From: Symbiodinium natans
Lineage: Eukaryota; Sar; Dinophyceae; Suessiales; Symbiodiniaceae
Assembly (NCBI GenBank): GCA_905221605.1
Contig: CAJNDS010000352.1
Span: forward strand, 95,340 to 159,339
Direction: 5' to 3'
Length of the DNA: 64,000 nucleotides
The notes under the pieces are model-generated. The model saw only the letters and a list, made by a program, of their open reading frames with translations. It searched no databases and had not been told where the DNA came from. Numbering within the stretch: position 1 is the first letter of the stretch; each line of letters starts with the position of its first letter. Position numbers and translations under genes: made by a program. Below are positions 46,199 through 57,759 of the stretch, one piece after another.

Positions 46199-46287
46199 CG
46201 TCCGGGGTGTATGTAGGGTTCAGGTCTTCTACTTGGAGGTTCATGGTACTTCGTAACCCAATTATAACCGTACTTATACACCGTTGG
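46199..46287. mobile_element. Imperfect palindromic insertion private to core C (3)
   Basis: Cores A and B join cagcgca to cgcggtggactac directly. Core C has about 100 bp more, whose ends (ccggggtgtatgtagggtt and aaccgtacttatacaccg) are partly inverted copies. It interrupts a short frame reading DPDYAA in A and C. Weaker palindrome than the two at 42.3-42.6 kb. Confidence 0.4.
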
Positions 46288-47690
46288 ACTACATTGACTG
46301 CATACAGATTGTATGGAATCCCACTAGCTCCACTGCCTGAGCGGGGGTGAGCTTGTGAATGTACCGCGTCAGCACAGGGTTGGCCATGTTTCTCGCTGCA
46401 GCTTAAGAAAGCGCTTGCGAACGCACCTCCGAAAAGCACGTGCCAAAGCATGCGCGCCATGCAGGCCACAGTCCCGGAATATTCAGGTGGTGCACCTTTC
46501 GCCATCTGCTCTCTGCTTTGTTCTCACATGGCAACCTTGCGGGGCCACGGCCGGCTGTGTGGGTTTGAGGGCACCCTTACAGGGACCCTGGCCCTGCTGT
46601 CTCGTGCGCTCGTGCTTGCCCCACAGGTGCTACAAGCGGTGAGGTTCCGGAGGCACCCCTACGATGCTTCTCGCAACGGAACGATCATGAAGCTATTCAG
46701 AAGAGACAGCCTCGGGGAAGACTAGTTGGTTCAACTATAGTACACATGCATGTGGAGCGAGCCTGATGAGACCCTGTGGCATGCGGCGTGTGCAGGCGAG
46801 CATTCGGCGTGTCGGAGCCGGTGATGTTGGCAAGCTGACGGCTTGAAGCGGCTCGGCTGAAGCGCTGGCCGCGAACACCACGCTTCCTTTCGTGCATGCT
46901 CTCGATGTCACGCGCGCTGCCCGAGCGTGTGGTGGGGCTGGTGCTCGGCCGGCCTGTCGCCGCTGGGCTTGCGGTGACTTCCCGATGAAGAGTCGTCGCT
47001 GAGGATCTGAGCCCGCCGTCGTGGCCGGTACGGTCGCCGCGGCGTCTCTGTGTAGTCAACTTAAGGCCGCACAAAGAGATGCGATCTGCTTCACTGCCGC
47101 GCTCGCAAGGAGCAGTGTTTCCCTGAGGCCAAGGAACCTGCCGCAGGCAGGCTGCTTGGTCAGCACCCTGGCGGCCTCGCAAAGGTCCCGCGTCGCATAT
47201 GCAGTGCTTCGCACGTACGCAGCCCTTCGCCGCCGCGCTTGCGTGCACCTGACAGCGTGACGATGGCAAGGCGTCGTAAGCACCATCGCCACCTGACTGC
47301 GTGCGTGCGTGTGTTCAGGCGCCCACCAGACACCTCGATCGGGCGGCTGTTTGAAGCGAGTGTTTTCACCAAGTCTTCTTCGGGCATGACGTGAGCGGAA
47401 TGTCATACCCCATCGCCAATTCCACCTCACCAGACGACAGCTCCTGATGTTTGCACACGGGGATCTGCATGAAGGGGGACAGCGACACCACACAGCACCG
47501 AAGTGCTAACACTCTCTGGCCATTTGTGGGGGTAATTTCGGCCGGGATGTGAGTCAAGTGAGGATCCAATCCGGAAAGACCACGCCACCATTTAATGCCA
47601 TTGCGTACCTTCGCTGTCTGTGTCTGCGCCAACTTCTGGGGTTAGGCGGAGCCGCCCGGCGCGGAGCTGTGTTCCATCAGCTGGCAGACG

Positions 47691-48011
47691 ATGAAATCGC
47701 GGATTGCTCAAGCCATCAACGAGATGCAGGCTGCAGTCGCGCACCAACACCGAAGCGAAGCTTCCGGAAGCTTTCGCCCAAGCTACGAGCCGTGGCATCC
47801 TTGGCCCCTGTGCCCCTACCGCCCCAACCGCCCCAACCTCACGTGCCCGGTGTCCGCTGCGTTTGCGGAAGTTCGGAGATGTTTTGGAGCCCTCGCCTTA
47901 CGAAGGGCGCTGCGCACGGGCCACACTGGAGGAAGGGCTGGAGCGCAGCTCAGGCGCTGGGTGGCCGGAGGAAAAAAGCGTCGCGGGCCACAGAGACCGC
48001 AGCACATATAG
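47691..48011 (+). pseudogene. Four-copy frame, core C copy (frameshifted)
   Basis: Carries the IAQAINEM part and downstream sequence of 12745-13230, but a net +4-bp change near 47690 breaks the frame just before it, and the shared ATG is lost (gggatgtgagtcaag). Downstream in-frame indels match the other copies. Confidence 0.35.
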
Positions 48012-48502
48012 CTTACACGGACACGCCGCTGGTGCATTTTTTCGTCCTTGGCGGCGCTCGCCTGGATGCATATTGGCACCAAAGCAGCACTTTCCATGCT
48101 CCCGCTTCCGCCCTTCTGGCCATGCCGCTCATCTCGGCTCCTCTTCTCTCTGAGGTTTTCAGCAAGGGCTCTCTATCGGACCTCGTAGCGACCTCGTAGC
48201 GTGTCCTAGCCACCCTCGGCACCTGTGAGTTTGTAGCGCCTGTGCCGATTGAGCGAAGGCTTGCCTTACCCGACGACAGACCGATGGCGAGTCGATGAGG
48301 AACAAGCTGAGTGCTGACAGCCTTAAACGGCTGAAGTTCCGAGTAGGTTGAAATAGATTGCACGAGTGTTTTGTTCATGATGCGTCATTCGCTTCTTGGT
48401 GTTGGCAAGAGTGATATTGACAGGAGGTGAAAACCTCAGTGGCTTGAATATGCACATGTTAGAACATGAGATGTCAAGTTGAATATCCTAGTCCGAGCGC
48501 CG

Positions 48503-48519
48503 CCCCCCCCCCCCCCCCC
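48503..48519. repeat. Poly(C) tract at the right edge of unit 3
   Basis: Seventeen C within a C-rich stretch, just after similarity to the unit start ends. From here to 49078 nothing recognisable is seen: a somewhat AT-richer stretch with short frames only. Confidence 0.8.
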
Positions 48520-49077
48520 TCTCCTCCTAAAGACAAGATGATAGCAGTGTTTGGCATGGTCTTTTATTCGAAACTGCCGGGCTTCTCGGAGAGCGCTTGC
48601 TTCCGAAACCTGGTTCCGGGGGATGTCAAGAAGCAACAACAGTGTAAATACCGATGTTTTGGTCATGATTCTAAGCGGAAAATCAGGAAGCGAAGGACAT
48701 GTTTTGCGTTGATCCTTTGATGGTCTCGTATTTGAATTATATACATGTTGTGTGACACCGGGCCACAGTTTGTGTCAAGATATTGACCTATGCACTACTG
48801 TGGTGAAACCCCAAAACCCCTGTATAATAGTCTGCATTTCCAGCTATGCCTATAGGCAGGTTGAGTTGTTCAATAAGCCCGCTTTGAATTTTCATCCTGG
48901 ATCCAGACCCTGGTTTAGCCTTGATTCCCACTTCAGCCTTGATTCCCCACTACTGCCGAAGACCACGAGAGCACCCAACTCCCCCCACAAAGCTTGTTCC
49001 ATTATGGCTTTCGTGTGAGCAGCCATGGGCTGCGACCGAGCGTTGGGCCGATGGAAATGTGGCGCAGCGAACTCAGC

Positions 49078-52000
49078 TTTCTGCACCCTAGCTGAGGACC
49101 TATTTCCCTTACAAACATAGTTCCCTAAACTTTATAAACGCGTAGCCCTCGACCACATGTGAAGCAGGGCATGGTGCGTACGGTCTTCTCCTGACGTGAT
49201 GGGCTCAAATCCGAAACCCTTGTGAAAACCCTTAACCCCAAACTGGGCGCCTAAGGACTCCGCAAATCGGCGCTGTAAGGACGCCGCCAATTCGGGGGAC
49301 CACCTATCTGATCTTCGGACTGCAAATGGCCAAACCCTCCCCCCCCTGCCAATTGCTTAAGAACCCCCCCAAAAAACATAACCATATATTTCCTGACAAG
49401 GGTTTATTTAGGGATTATGTTGTTAGCTTTTTTTTGGGGTCCTTGTAGTAGCTCCCCCCCCAACCCGAAAAACATCCCAAAGCCTATGTGCCTCGGCTAG
49501 GCAGGTGGCAAGTATAAGAAAGAACCTGGAAGCCCGAAACCTTTGGAACATTATCAACCCCATAATTCTTCAAACCTAACTTTCTGCACCCTAGCTGAGG
49601 ACCTATTTCCCTTACAAACATAGTTCCCTAAACTTTATAAACGCGTAGCCCTCGACCACAGAGCAGACGGGTGGTTTATCGCCTGTGAAGCAGGGCATGG
49701 TGCGTACGGTCTTCTCCTGACGTGATGGGCTCACAACAGCACTCACCCCGAGCCTGTTCAATGCTGAGAGTGGCCACCAACGCTGCCAAGGATGGCGACT
49801 GAATCAGAACCCCACAACCTCCACACCCAACCCGCGCGAAACCTCCACGTGCACGTCCAAGACGCACTTCTCCCCCAAAATCCTGGGGCCCTAAATCCGA
49901 AACCCTTGTGAAAACCCTTAACCCCAAACTGGGCGCCTAAGGACTCCGCAAATCGGCGCTGTAAGGACGCCGCCAATTCGGGGGACCACCTATCTGATCT
50001 TCGGACTGCAAATGGCCAAACCCTCCCCCCCCTACCAATTGCTTAAGAACCCCCCCAAAAGACATAACCATATATTTCCTGACAAGGGTTTATTTAGGGA
50101 TTATGTTTTTAGCTTTTTTTTGGGGTCCTTGTAGTAGCTCCCCCCCAACCCGAAAAACATCCCAAAGCCTATGTGCCTCGGCTAGGCAGGTGGCAAGTAT
50201 AAGAAAGAACCTGGAATCCCGAAACCTTTGGAACATTATCAACCCCATAATTCTTCAAACCTTACTTTCTGCACCCTAGCTGAGGACCTATTTCCCTTAC
50301 AAACATAGTTCCCTAAACTTTGTAAACGCGTAGCCCTCGACCACAGAGCAGACGGGTGGTTTATCGCCTGTGAAGCAGGGCATGGTGCGTACGGTCTTCT
50401 CCTGACGTGATGGGCTCACAACAGCACTCACCCCGAGCCTGTTCAATGCTGAGAGTGGCCACCAACGCTGCCAAGGATGGCGACTGAATCAGAACCCCAC
50501 AACCTCCACACCCAACCCGCGCGAAACCTCCACGTGCACGTCCAAGACGCACTTCTCCCCCAAAATCCTGGGACCCTAAATCCGAAACCCTTGTGAAAAC
50601 CCTTAACCCCAAACTGGGCGCCTAAGGACTCCGTAAATCGGCGCTGTAAGGACGCCGCCAATTCGGGGGACCACCTATCTGATCTTCGGACTGCAAATGG
50701 CCAAACCCTCCCCCCCCTACCAATTGCTTAAGAACCCCCCCAAAAGACATAACCATATATTTCCTGACAAGGGTTTATTTAGGGATTATGTTTTTAGCTT
50801 TTTTTGGGGTCCTTGTAGTAGCTCCCCCCCCAACCCGAAAAACATCCCAAAGCCTATGTGCGTCGGCTAGGCAGGTGGCAAGTATAAGAAAGAACCTGGA
50901 AGCCCGAAACCTTTGGAACATTATCAACCCCATAATTCTTCAAACCTTACTTTCTGCACCCTAGCTGAGGACCTATTTCCCTTACAAACATAGTTCCCTA
51001 AACTTTATAAACGCGTAGCCCTCGACCACAGAGCAGACGGGTGGTTTATCGCCTGTGAAGCAGGGCATGGTGCGTACGGTCTTCTCCTGACGTGATGGGC
51101 TCACAACAGCACTCACCCCGAGCCTGTTCAATGCTGAGAGTGGCCACCAACGCTGCCAAGGATGGCGACTGAATCAGAACCCCACAACCTCCACACCCAA
51201 CCCGCGCGAAACCTCCACGTGCACGTCCAAGACGCACTTCTCCCCCAAAGTCCTGGGACCCTAAATCCGAAACCCTTGTGAAAACCCTTAACCCCAAACT
51301 GGGCGCCTAAGGACTCCGCAAATCGGCGCTGTAAGGACGCCGCCAATTCGGGGGACCACCTATCTGATCTTCGGACTGCAAATGGCCAAACCCTCCCCCC
51401 CTACCAATTGCTTAAGAACCCCCCCAAAAGACATAACCATATATTTCCTGACAAGGGTTTATTTAGGGATTATGTTTTTAGCTTTTTTTGGGGTCCTTGT
51501 AGTAGCTCCCCCCCAACCCGAAAAACATCCCAAAGCCTATGTGCGTCGGCTAGGCAGGTGGCAAGTATAAGAAAGAACCTGGAAGCCCGAAACCTTTGGA
51601 ACATTATCAACCCCATAATTCTTCAAACCTTACTTTCTGCACCCTAGCTGAGGACCTATTTCCCTTACAAACATAGTTCCCTAAACTTTATAAACGCGTA
51701 GCCCTCGACCACAGAGCAGACGGGTGGTTTATCGCCTGTGAAGCAGGGCATGGTGCGTACGGTCTTCTCCTGACGTGATGGGCTCACAACAGCACTCACC
51801 CCGAGCCTGTTCAATGCTGAGAGTGGCCACCAACGCTGCCAAGGATGGCGACTGAATCAGAACCCCACAACCTCCACACCCAACCCGCGCGAAACCTCCA
51901 CGTGCACGTCCAAGACGCACTTCTCCCCCAAAATCCTGGGACCCTAAATCCGAAACCCTTGTGAAAACCCTTAACCCCAAACTGGGCGCCTAAGGACTCC

Positions 52001-52135
52001 GTAAATCGGCGCTGTAAGGACGCCGCCAATTCGGGGGACCACTTATCTGATCTTCGGACTGCAAATGGCCAAACCCTCCCCCCCCCTACCAATTGCTTAA
52101 GAACCCCCCCAAAAAACATAACCATATATTTCCTG
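49078..52135. repeat. 685-bp satellite array (about 4.5 units)
   Basis: Units start at tttctgcaccctagctgagg: 49078, 49581, 50266, 50951 and 51634 (spacing 503, 685, 685, 683). The last is cut after tcctgacc (52135). The first unit lacks two blocks, about 23 bp after cgaccaca and about 159 bp after gatgggctc, with otherwise close identity. The units contain short telomere-like pieces (accctaaatcc, cccttaacccc). An 83-codon minus-strand frame recurs in each full unit but has no recognisable domain, and its conservation is explained by array homogenisation. Confidence 0.92.
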
Positions 52136-52296
52136 ACCAATCAAAAATACCGTCAAGGAATATATTTAATCAAACGCAATATGTTGAAATATACATGTTT
52201 GAGATGTCCGCATCCACAGGTCCAGGTGCTGGGTGAGTGCCCGGCGACTTCGAAGCTTCAACAGGAGCCAGGGGAGTCAGCGCCAGTGTTTCGGAG

Positions 52297-52427
52297 GGTT
52301 CAGGGTTTAGGGTTTCGGGTTTGGGGTTAGGGTTCAGGACTTGAAGGTTTAGGGTTTAGGGGTCGCAGCAGGCTTGTCCGCAAAAGGGTTTAGGGTTTGG
52401 GGTTTAGGGTTAAGGGTTTGGGTTGGA
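52297..52427. repeat. Degenerate TTTAGGG tract
   Basis: Two blocks (52297-52361 and 52385-52427) of imperfect heptamers in TTTAGGG orientation. Confidence 0.85.
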
Positions 52428-52689
52428 AGGGAAATGACCGGAAACATGTTGGAGAGATTTGCAACATGGCACCTCAAAACCAAGTAGCCCAATATTGTAG
52501 TAGCGGCTTGAAGCGTTCTAGGTCTGCAGGTTCTGACGGAAGGTCGTCGTGTCCGCTGTTTCTTTTGAGCGCATGCTGCCCGAAGCTGTGTGTGCGCTGC
52601 CCAAGCGTTCGTGCAGGTACCCACAGATATGTTTCGCGATCCAATCCCATGTGTAGCATTGGGAGCCGCTTTCAGTGAGGCTCGATCGT

Positions 52690-52837
52690 CCCTAAACCCT
52701 AAACCCTAAACCCTAAACCCTAAACCCTAAACCCTAAACCCTAAACCCTAAACCCTAAACCCTAAACCCTAAACCCTAAACCCTAAACCCTAAACCCTCA
52801 ACCCTAAGCCCTAAACCCCTAAACCCTAAAACCCTAG
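52690..52837. repeat. Longest CCCTAAA tract in the window
   Basis: About 15 pure heptamers (52690-52798) followed by several imperfect ones. Opposite orientation to 52297-52427. Degenerate relatives continue at 52963-53034. Confidence 0.92.
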
Positions 52838-53190
52838 GGTCCGCACCGCTTGTCGCTGCGCTGGAGAGTCGCTGGAGTTCGCTCGAAGCTTCTCCAAGCG
52901 GCGTCTGCATGTGCCGAATCGACCGTGGCTCGCGTTTACTTGCGAGGCCTCCTGGCATTTTTTACCCTTGAACCCTGACCGCCTAACCCTAAACCCTGAA
53001 CCCCCAAAAAAGCCCAAAAAGAACCCTAAACAGGGCCTAGTCAGGGCGATGTCGTTAGATGTTCTCGAGTGCCAACGCCCGTGAGGAGCGGCTTCCAATG
53101 AATTGACCTGACGGCGTGCGTGACACGCATCTTGACAGCGAGGCCCAGCGCATGCCGGAGAGGGGGAGGCTAGGTAACAAAATATACCCA

Positions 53191-53282
53191 AAGGCTCCAA
53201 TGTAGTGCCTGTTTTGGGGGTAGCTGGGGTAGCGATGTACCAGAATCCCCTACAACCAAAAAAGGAACTACATTGGAGCCTT
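53191..53282. mobile_element. 92-bp fold-back element with 16-bp perfect terminal inverted repeats
   Basis: Begins aaggctccaatgtagt and ends with the exact inverse; pairing continues imperfectly for about 33 bp per arm. No ORF; no clear target duplication. MITE-like. Confidence 0.65.
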
Positions 53283-53904
53283 CAAGCATAGGTGTTGCAC
53301 CTGTGGCAGCTCATTGCCTCCTTGGTTGTTCCTCCTTGGTTGCCAGGTGTCGCTATGAAGACACTGTGGGAACCTCAGGCAGGGCGTGGATCTTGTAGGG
53401 TCCCAGGGCGTTGAAATGCTGCTGGTGCTGGCAGGCGAGGAGTAAGGCTATGACCGAGGAGTCGCTGTTCACTCTTGTGCTTCAGCATGACTTATTTTTT
53501 CGTCGGGTTGGTTTGGTTACGATAAGAGAAGTATGTGAACATGCCGGAAGGAGCGCGGACGCGGTGATGCTTGCAAGGCTGGCAACCTTGCCGCAGAGCA
53601 ACCTTGCAAGCAGGGAATGGCACTGGCATTGGCAGGCCGCTTGCATCTTCACCTCTCCGTTCCCGGAACCCACATCGGCAAGACTGCCAGGAGCTGGCTC
53701 AGACCAAAAGCGAGCCTTGAGCTCTGCTTCGGGCGTGGTGGGGCTTAAGGGGCTTTTTGGGTTCTGCCGCTCCCCCTTCTTCGCCTTAGTAAGCCGGAGC
53801 AGTGGGACTCTGTCTGAAGCCTTGTGCGTTGCTTTCTCGCCGCTCCGAGAGTCTGCACTCAGAAGGATCGAGTCTTCTCACAAGCGTCCTTGACGGGCAG
53901 CCAT

Positions 53905-54130
53905 CTCCACATCCTGGCCATCGGACTTCTCCGTTGTTCGTCGGCGGTTTCGGCGGGCGATGTGGTGGCGGCTTCGGTGGGTGAGGCGGAGGCGCGACAA
54001 GGGAGGTGCTGCAGGAAGTGCCGCAAGAGAGGGCCCCTCAATCTCCGTCGGCGCTGGCAGACTGTTTTGTGCATGAGGAAGGTGGCTGCCAGCAGCTTTG
54101 CTGTGCTTGTTCGGAAAGCAGTGCCAGCAA
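53905..54130. repeat. Dispersed repeat R1 with tail, outside the units
   Basis: Matches 17222-17450 and 35586-35760. It shows that pieces of the composite unit also exist in the DNA beyond the satellite. Confidence 0.55.
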
Positions 54131-55179
54131 TTTCTTCTGCCTTCGTCCGGGACCGAGCTCACACAGTTGCACAGCCGCAGCCCTTGCGTCTGGAGCTTTT
54201 TCGACGGTCTCGGCCATCACGAGTTCAAGGACACCTCTTCCACTAACGGCTCCAGAAGAGCAACCGCTGCTCTCTGAACTCAGTTGTGCAGAATGTTTCT
54301 GAGCGTTGTGTTCTCTTCTTTCGGTTCAGTGGACTTCGAAGGCTCGCAGGCAGAGAGCAGCTGCCACGTTTCCTGGCACAGGCCACGCCCGACTCCGCAT
54401 ACGCTTTCCCTCCCTGGCTTCTCAAGCAGCCAGGCAGCCAGATGTTCCCCAGTTTTCGCACCCTGCTTGTCTCAGCGCCCAAACTGCCTACTCCGCCTGT
54501 CCCTGCGCCCAGCTGCCTCAGTCGCTACCTTACTTCCTGGTTGAGATGTTCTTAATGACTAGCCCTGCGGAAACGTCCTGAAAAAAGGTCGGGGTGGGGG
54601 TGGTACGATAGGGGCGGTGTGTCAGGCGGCGGCTAAGCCACTCAACTCCAGTAAGCTGCGCGAGCAGGGCAATCGGAAACACAAAATGACAAATTCCTGC
54701 AGCAATCATGTTTTCTTTTAATGAAGAGGCTGATCGTGCTATGAGTTCACGTTGCTCTCTCCATGGTCAAACCCAGCCCAGCCCCTTCAAAACATCAAAC
54801 CCACACAAACGTGCCACAAGCAACCTTAATCCACATGCGCGTAAATCCGCACATCTCGCACGTGCTGTTGCTACGAACGCATGTGGTCTTCGCAGCAACT
54901 TAGAATGCGGCGTTGACTTCCTTTCTGCATAGTTGCTCAGTACTTGGTCTTACGTGGGCCTCACCTTGCGAATGCAGCTCAACCTTGGTTGGTTTCACGC
55001 CGACCTCTCATGTGAGAGCTGCACAGGACCTGCAGCCTCGTGCGACGGGCCTGCTTGCACCATAGCCCATATCTGCAGCCGCTGGATGCCCTGTGTATGC
55101 ACTTCCTTGCTGGTCTATAGAGCCTGCAGGAGGCCCAACCGAACTGTCTTGCAGTCAGGAGCGTGGTGCGTGGCCAGTC

Positions 55180-55809
55180 TTACCCGAGCTTAGCGGAGTG
55201 GTGTGTGATCTCGGTCGGGCTTCTCCGCTTCTCGGCAGTTTTTCGGGGGCGCATCGCCAACTCGCGCAAGCTGTGGCTTCCAGGATTGAGAGCAACCACT
55301 TTGACGGTTTGCAATCGGCACGTTTCAACTTCCCCTCCTATTGAGCACAGAGAGATGTACAGAGAGCGCAGCTCACGTTGACTGTCGCGGTTCATGCCTG
55401 AGTCCGACACCGCTGCTGCCCGTTGTTGAAAACTGGGCAATCTTCCCTGCTGGTCTTGAAGCGCCCTGCAAGCTTGCCAAGTCCCTCTCGACCAGGCAGA
55501 GCATTCCGTATGCTCCACAGCTCCCTGCTCTACAGGCTCTAAGTGCCGACGCCAATTGATACTCGCTTCTGTGTGGTGGCACGCTGTGCTTCTGGAACCC
55601 TCCCTGCAGGTCACACAAGTATTGCCGTGCAGTTCGCGGTGCACTGGCACGATGCCAGCCATGGTGAAACGTCCTACAGGCCAAGGAAGGCCGCGGTAGC
55701 AAAGGCTCCTCGATTGAGCCACAGCTCTCCTTGGCAGCTCGGACCTAGGAGCGAGGTCTTCGGGTGTTCGATTCTTTCGAATGCAGCTTCGATGTCGATG
55801 ATGGCCCAC
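55180..55809 (-). CDS. Weak candidate minus-strand frame, left copy of the duplication
   Basis: A 209-codon frame (non-ATG or early start uncertain). The part reading HHTEASINWRRHLEP and ACRALQDQQGRLPSFQQRA is matched in the right copy, but there the same protein text is split between two frames. No domain recognised. It could contain one or more exons, or be an old coding sequence. Confidence 0.15.
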   Translation of the reverse strand: MGHHRHRSCIRKNRTPEDLAPRSELPRRAVAQSRSLCYRGLPWPVGRFTMAGIVPVHRELHGNTCVTCREGSRSTACHHTEASINWRRHLEPVEQGAVEHTECSAWSRGTWQACRALQDQQGRLPSFQQRAAAVSDSGMNRDSQRELRSLYISLCSIGGEVETCRLQTVKVVALNPGSHSLRELAMRPRKTAEKRRSPTEITHHSAKLG

Positions 55810-56060
55810 CTGCCTGACGCATTGATTCTCCTCATGTTCCTGAGCAGGACTGACCAGAGGCGATCTGACTCTGCGAGCGGATCATCGCAGCAAGTGCTAT
55901 TCTTGCTGAGGGGGATCCTCCAGTCCCCCTTACACTCGGGGTGTGGAAAGCATCCCTTGCAAGTCTCAAGCAGCCTTGCCCCGTGTCGTGTTCCTGCTGG
56001 TCGTGAAGCCAGCAAGAGTGGGACGCCACCCTCTTCCCATGTTTCTGGGGGGACCAGCAT
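55674..56060 (-). CDS. Candidate minus-strand exon (128 aa)
   Basis: Unrecognised. GC-ending codons and a plausible amino-acid mix: a Cys cluster (C34-x2-C37, C43) and a stretch at residues 85-99 (WAIIDIEAAFERIEH) that loosely recalls the palm motif of reverse transcriptases (Asp followed by AF). No second polymerase motif follows, so I do not call it one. An AG-ending tract (ggcctgtag, minus strand) at its 3' end could be a splice signal. It lies in the sequence private to the left copy of the duplication. Confidence 0.25.
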   Translation of the reverse strand: MLVPPETWEEGGVPLLLASRPAGTRHGARLLETCKGCFPHPECKGDWRIPLSKNSTCCDDPLAESDRLWSVLLRNMRRINASGRWAIIDIEAAFERIEHPKTSLLGPSCQGELWLNRGAFATAAFLGL

Positions 56061-57356
56061 GGCCCGCGACGCGCAGACAACAGAGTCCTTGCCAAGCGTA
56101 AAATATTCTTTCGACCGTCACAAGTGCAAGGCCACATCTTCCCTTGATGCTGTGGGTTTCAGGCGTTCCAAGACAGAGAAGAGCTGCCACTACTTTTCCG
56201 CACACAGCGCACGCCCAACTCCACAGCCGCTGGCTATCCTGCTCGGTTTGGCCGCGCAGGCCACGCCCGACTCCGCAAACGCTTTCCCTCTCAGGCTTCT
56301 CAAGCAGCCAGGGAGCCAGATGCTCCCCAGTTTTCTCACCTTGCTTGTCTCAGCAACTGCCTACCATGCCTGTCCAAGCGCCCCAACTGCCGCAGTCGCT
56401 ACCTTACTTGCTGGTTGCGATGTTCTTTCTAGCCCTGCGGAAACGTCCTGAAAAATGGTCGGCGAGCAAGGCAATCGGGCAGCAATCACGTTTCCATTTA
56501 ACGAAGAGGCTGACCGTGCTATGAGTTCACATTGCTCACAACATGGTCAAACCCAGCCCAGCCCCTTCAAAACATCAAACCCGCACAAACGTGCCACAAG
56601 CAACCTTAATCCACATGCGTCTAAATGCGCACATCTCGCGCGTGCTGTTGCTACGAACGCATGTGGTCTACGCAGCAACTTAGAATGCGGCGTTGACTTC
56701 GAATCCTTTTTGCATAGCTGCTCGGTACTTGGTCTTATGGGGGTCTCACCTTGCAGACGCAGCTCAACCTTGGCTGGTGTCACGCCGACCTCTCATGTGA
56801 GAGCTGCTCAGGACCTGCAGCCTCGTGCGACGGGCCTGCTTGCACCATAGCCCCAATCTGGATGCCTTGTGTATGCACTTCCTTGCTGGTCTATAGAGCC
56901 TGCAGGAGGCCCAACCGAACTGTCTTGCAGTCAGGAGCGTGGTGCGTGGCCAGTCTTACCCGAGCTTAGCGGAGTGGTGCGTGATCTCGGTCGGGCTTCT
57001 CCGCTTCTCGGCAGTTTTTCGGGGGCGCATCGCCAACTCGCGCAAGCTGTGGCTTCCAGGACTGAGAACAGCCCGTTCGGTTCACCATCGACAGATAGTG
57101 ACACACTCACACTCGGGACTTTTTGTGCCGCGGGGAGGCTCGAGTGTTCAAAGATTCGCTGAGAGCAGCTGTCACCTTCGCTCGTTCAGCATGAGCCCGA
57201 TTCTGCGACCACTTTGGCTCTTTGCATTCGTCCGAGAGTGTCTTCGGCATGTTTCAAGGACTTCCCTTATTGAGCTCAGAGGGATGTACGACTGGACCTT
57301 CTTGCTTGCGAGGGAGGCTCGAGCGCGACTGAAAGCTTGCACAGAGAGCGCAGCTG

Positions 57357-57746
57357 TCACGTTGGCTGGTGCAGTTCATGCCTGAGTTCGACACCGCTGC
57401 TGCCCGTTGTTGAAAAATGGGCAATCTTCCCTGCTGGTCTTGAAGCGCCCTGCAAGCTTGCCAAGTCTCTCTTTCGACCATTGTAGAGGCTTGTTCGAAG
57501 CTCGTCAGGCAGAACATTCTCTAGAGGCTCCAAGTGCCGACGCCAATTGATACTCTCTTCTGTGTGGTGGCACGCTCTGCTTCTGGAAGCGTCGCTGGAA
57601 GTCATACTAGTACTGCCGTGCAGTTCGCGGTACACTGGCACAATACAAGCAGAGTAGAAACACCTAGGCCTCCTGGGAAGATGGGAAGAGCACGCCCTCG
57701 TTAGCGACATCCTCTCGATTCTCTTGTGTGCCCTGCACACAGACAC
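57357..57746 (-). CDS. Weak candidate minus-strand frame, right copy of the duplication
   Basis: 129 codons containing HHTEESINWRRHLEPLENV and LPDELRTSLYNGRKRDLAS. The right copy keeps these in one frame, while the left copy needs a shift between them. No family recognised. Confidence 0.18.
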   Translation of the reverse strand: MSVCRAHKRIERMSLTRACSSHLPRRPRCFYSACIVPVYRELHGSTSMTSSDASRSRACHHTEESINWRRHLEPLENVLPDELRTSLYNGRKRDLASLQGASRPAGKIAHFSTTGSSGVELRHELHQPT

Positions 57747-57759
57747 ACCAAAACCCTTC

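Larger units (their letters stand above)
32451..48480 (+). repeat. Composite repeat unit 3 (about 16 kb)
   Basis: Third copy of the composite unit. Compared with unit 2 it carries added telomere-like tracts (32692, 32947, 37397), a ~1.08-kb low-complexity insertion (38641-39720), and several private insertions in its core. It ends near 48480, where the gatgtcaagttgaatatcc string still matches the start of unit 2 (about 13851) but the sequence then departs. Stretches 35050-35580 and 40050-41720 hold only repeats shared with the other units. Confidence 0.8.
41990..48480 (+). repeat. Core C (right part of unit 3)
   Basis: Diverged copy of cores A and B with frameshifts, private insertions (42270-42365, 42460-42553, 44126-44421, about 45600-45730, 46199-46287) and deletions. 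Useful as an outgroup for judging what changed between A and B. Confidence 0.8.
54330..57640. repeat. Local duplication, copies ~54330-55680 and ~56190-57640
   Basis: Two same-direction copies about 1.8 kb apart share the order: a block around gccacgcccgactccgca, a block around atgagttcacattgctc, a block around gagcgtggtgcgtggccagt, and a block around gctggtcttgaagcgccctg. Between the copies are the private sequence 55680-56120 and a smaller repeat (56119-56185) also seen near 54216 and 59387. Confidence 0.75.

Noticed and set aside
49676-51980. 83-codon minus frame repeated in every full satellite unit
   Set aside because: Conservation is at the DNA level over the whole 685-bp unit; no domain, and the edge unit destroys it.
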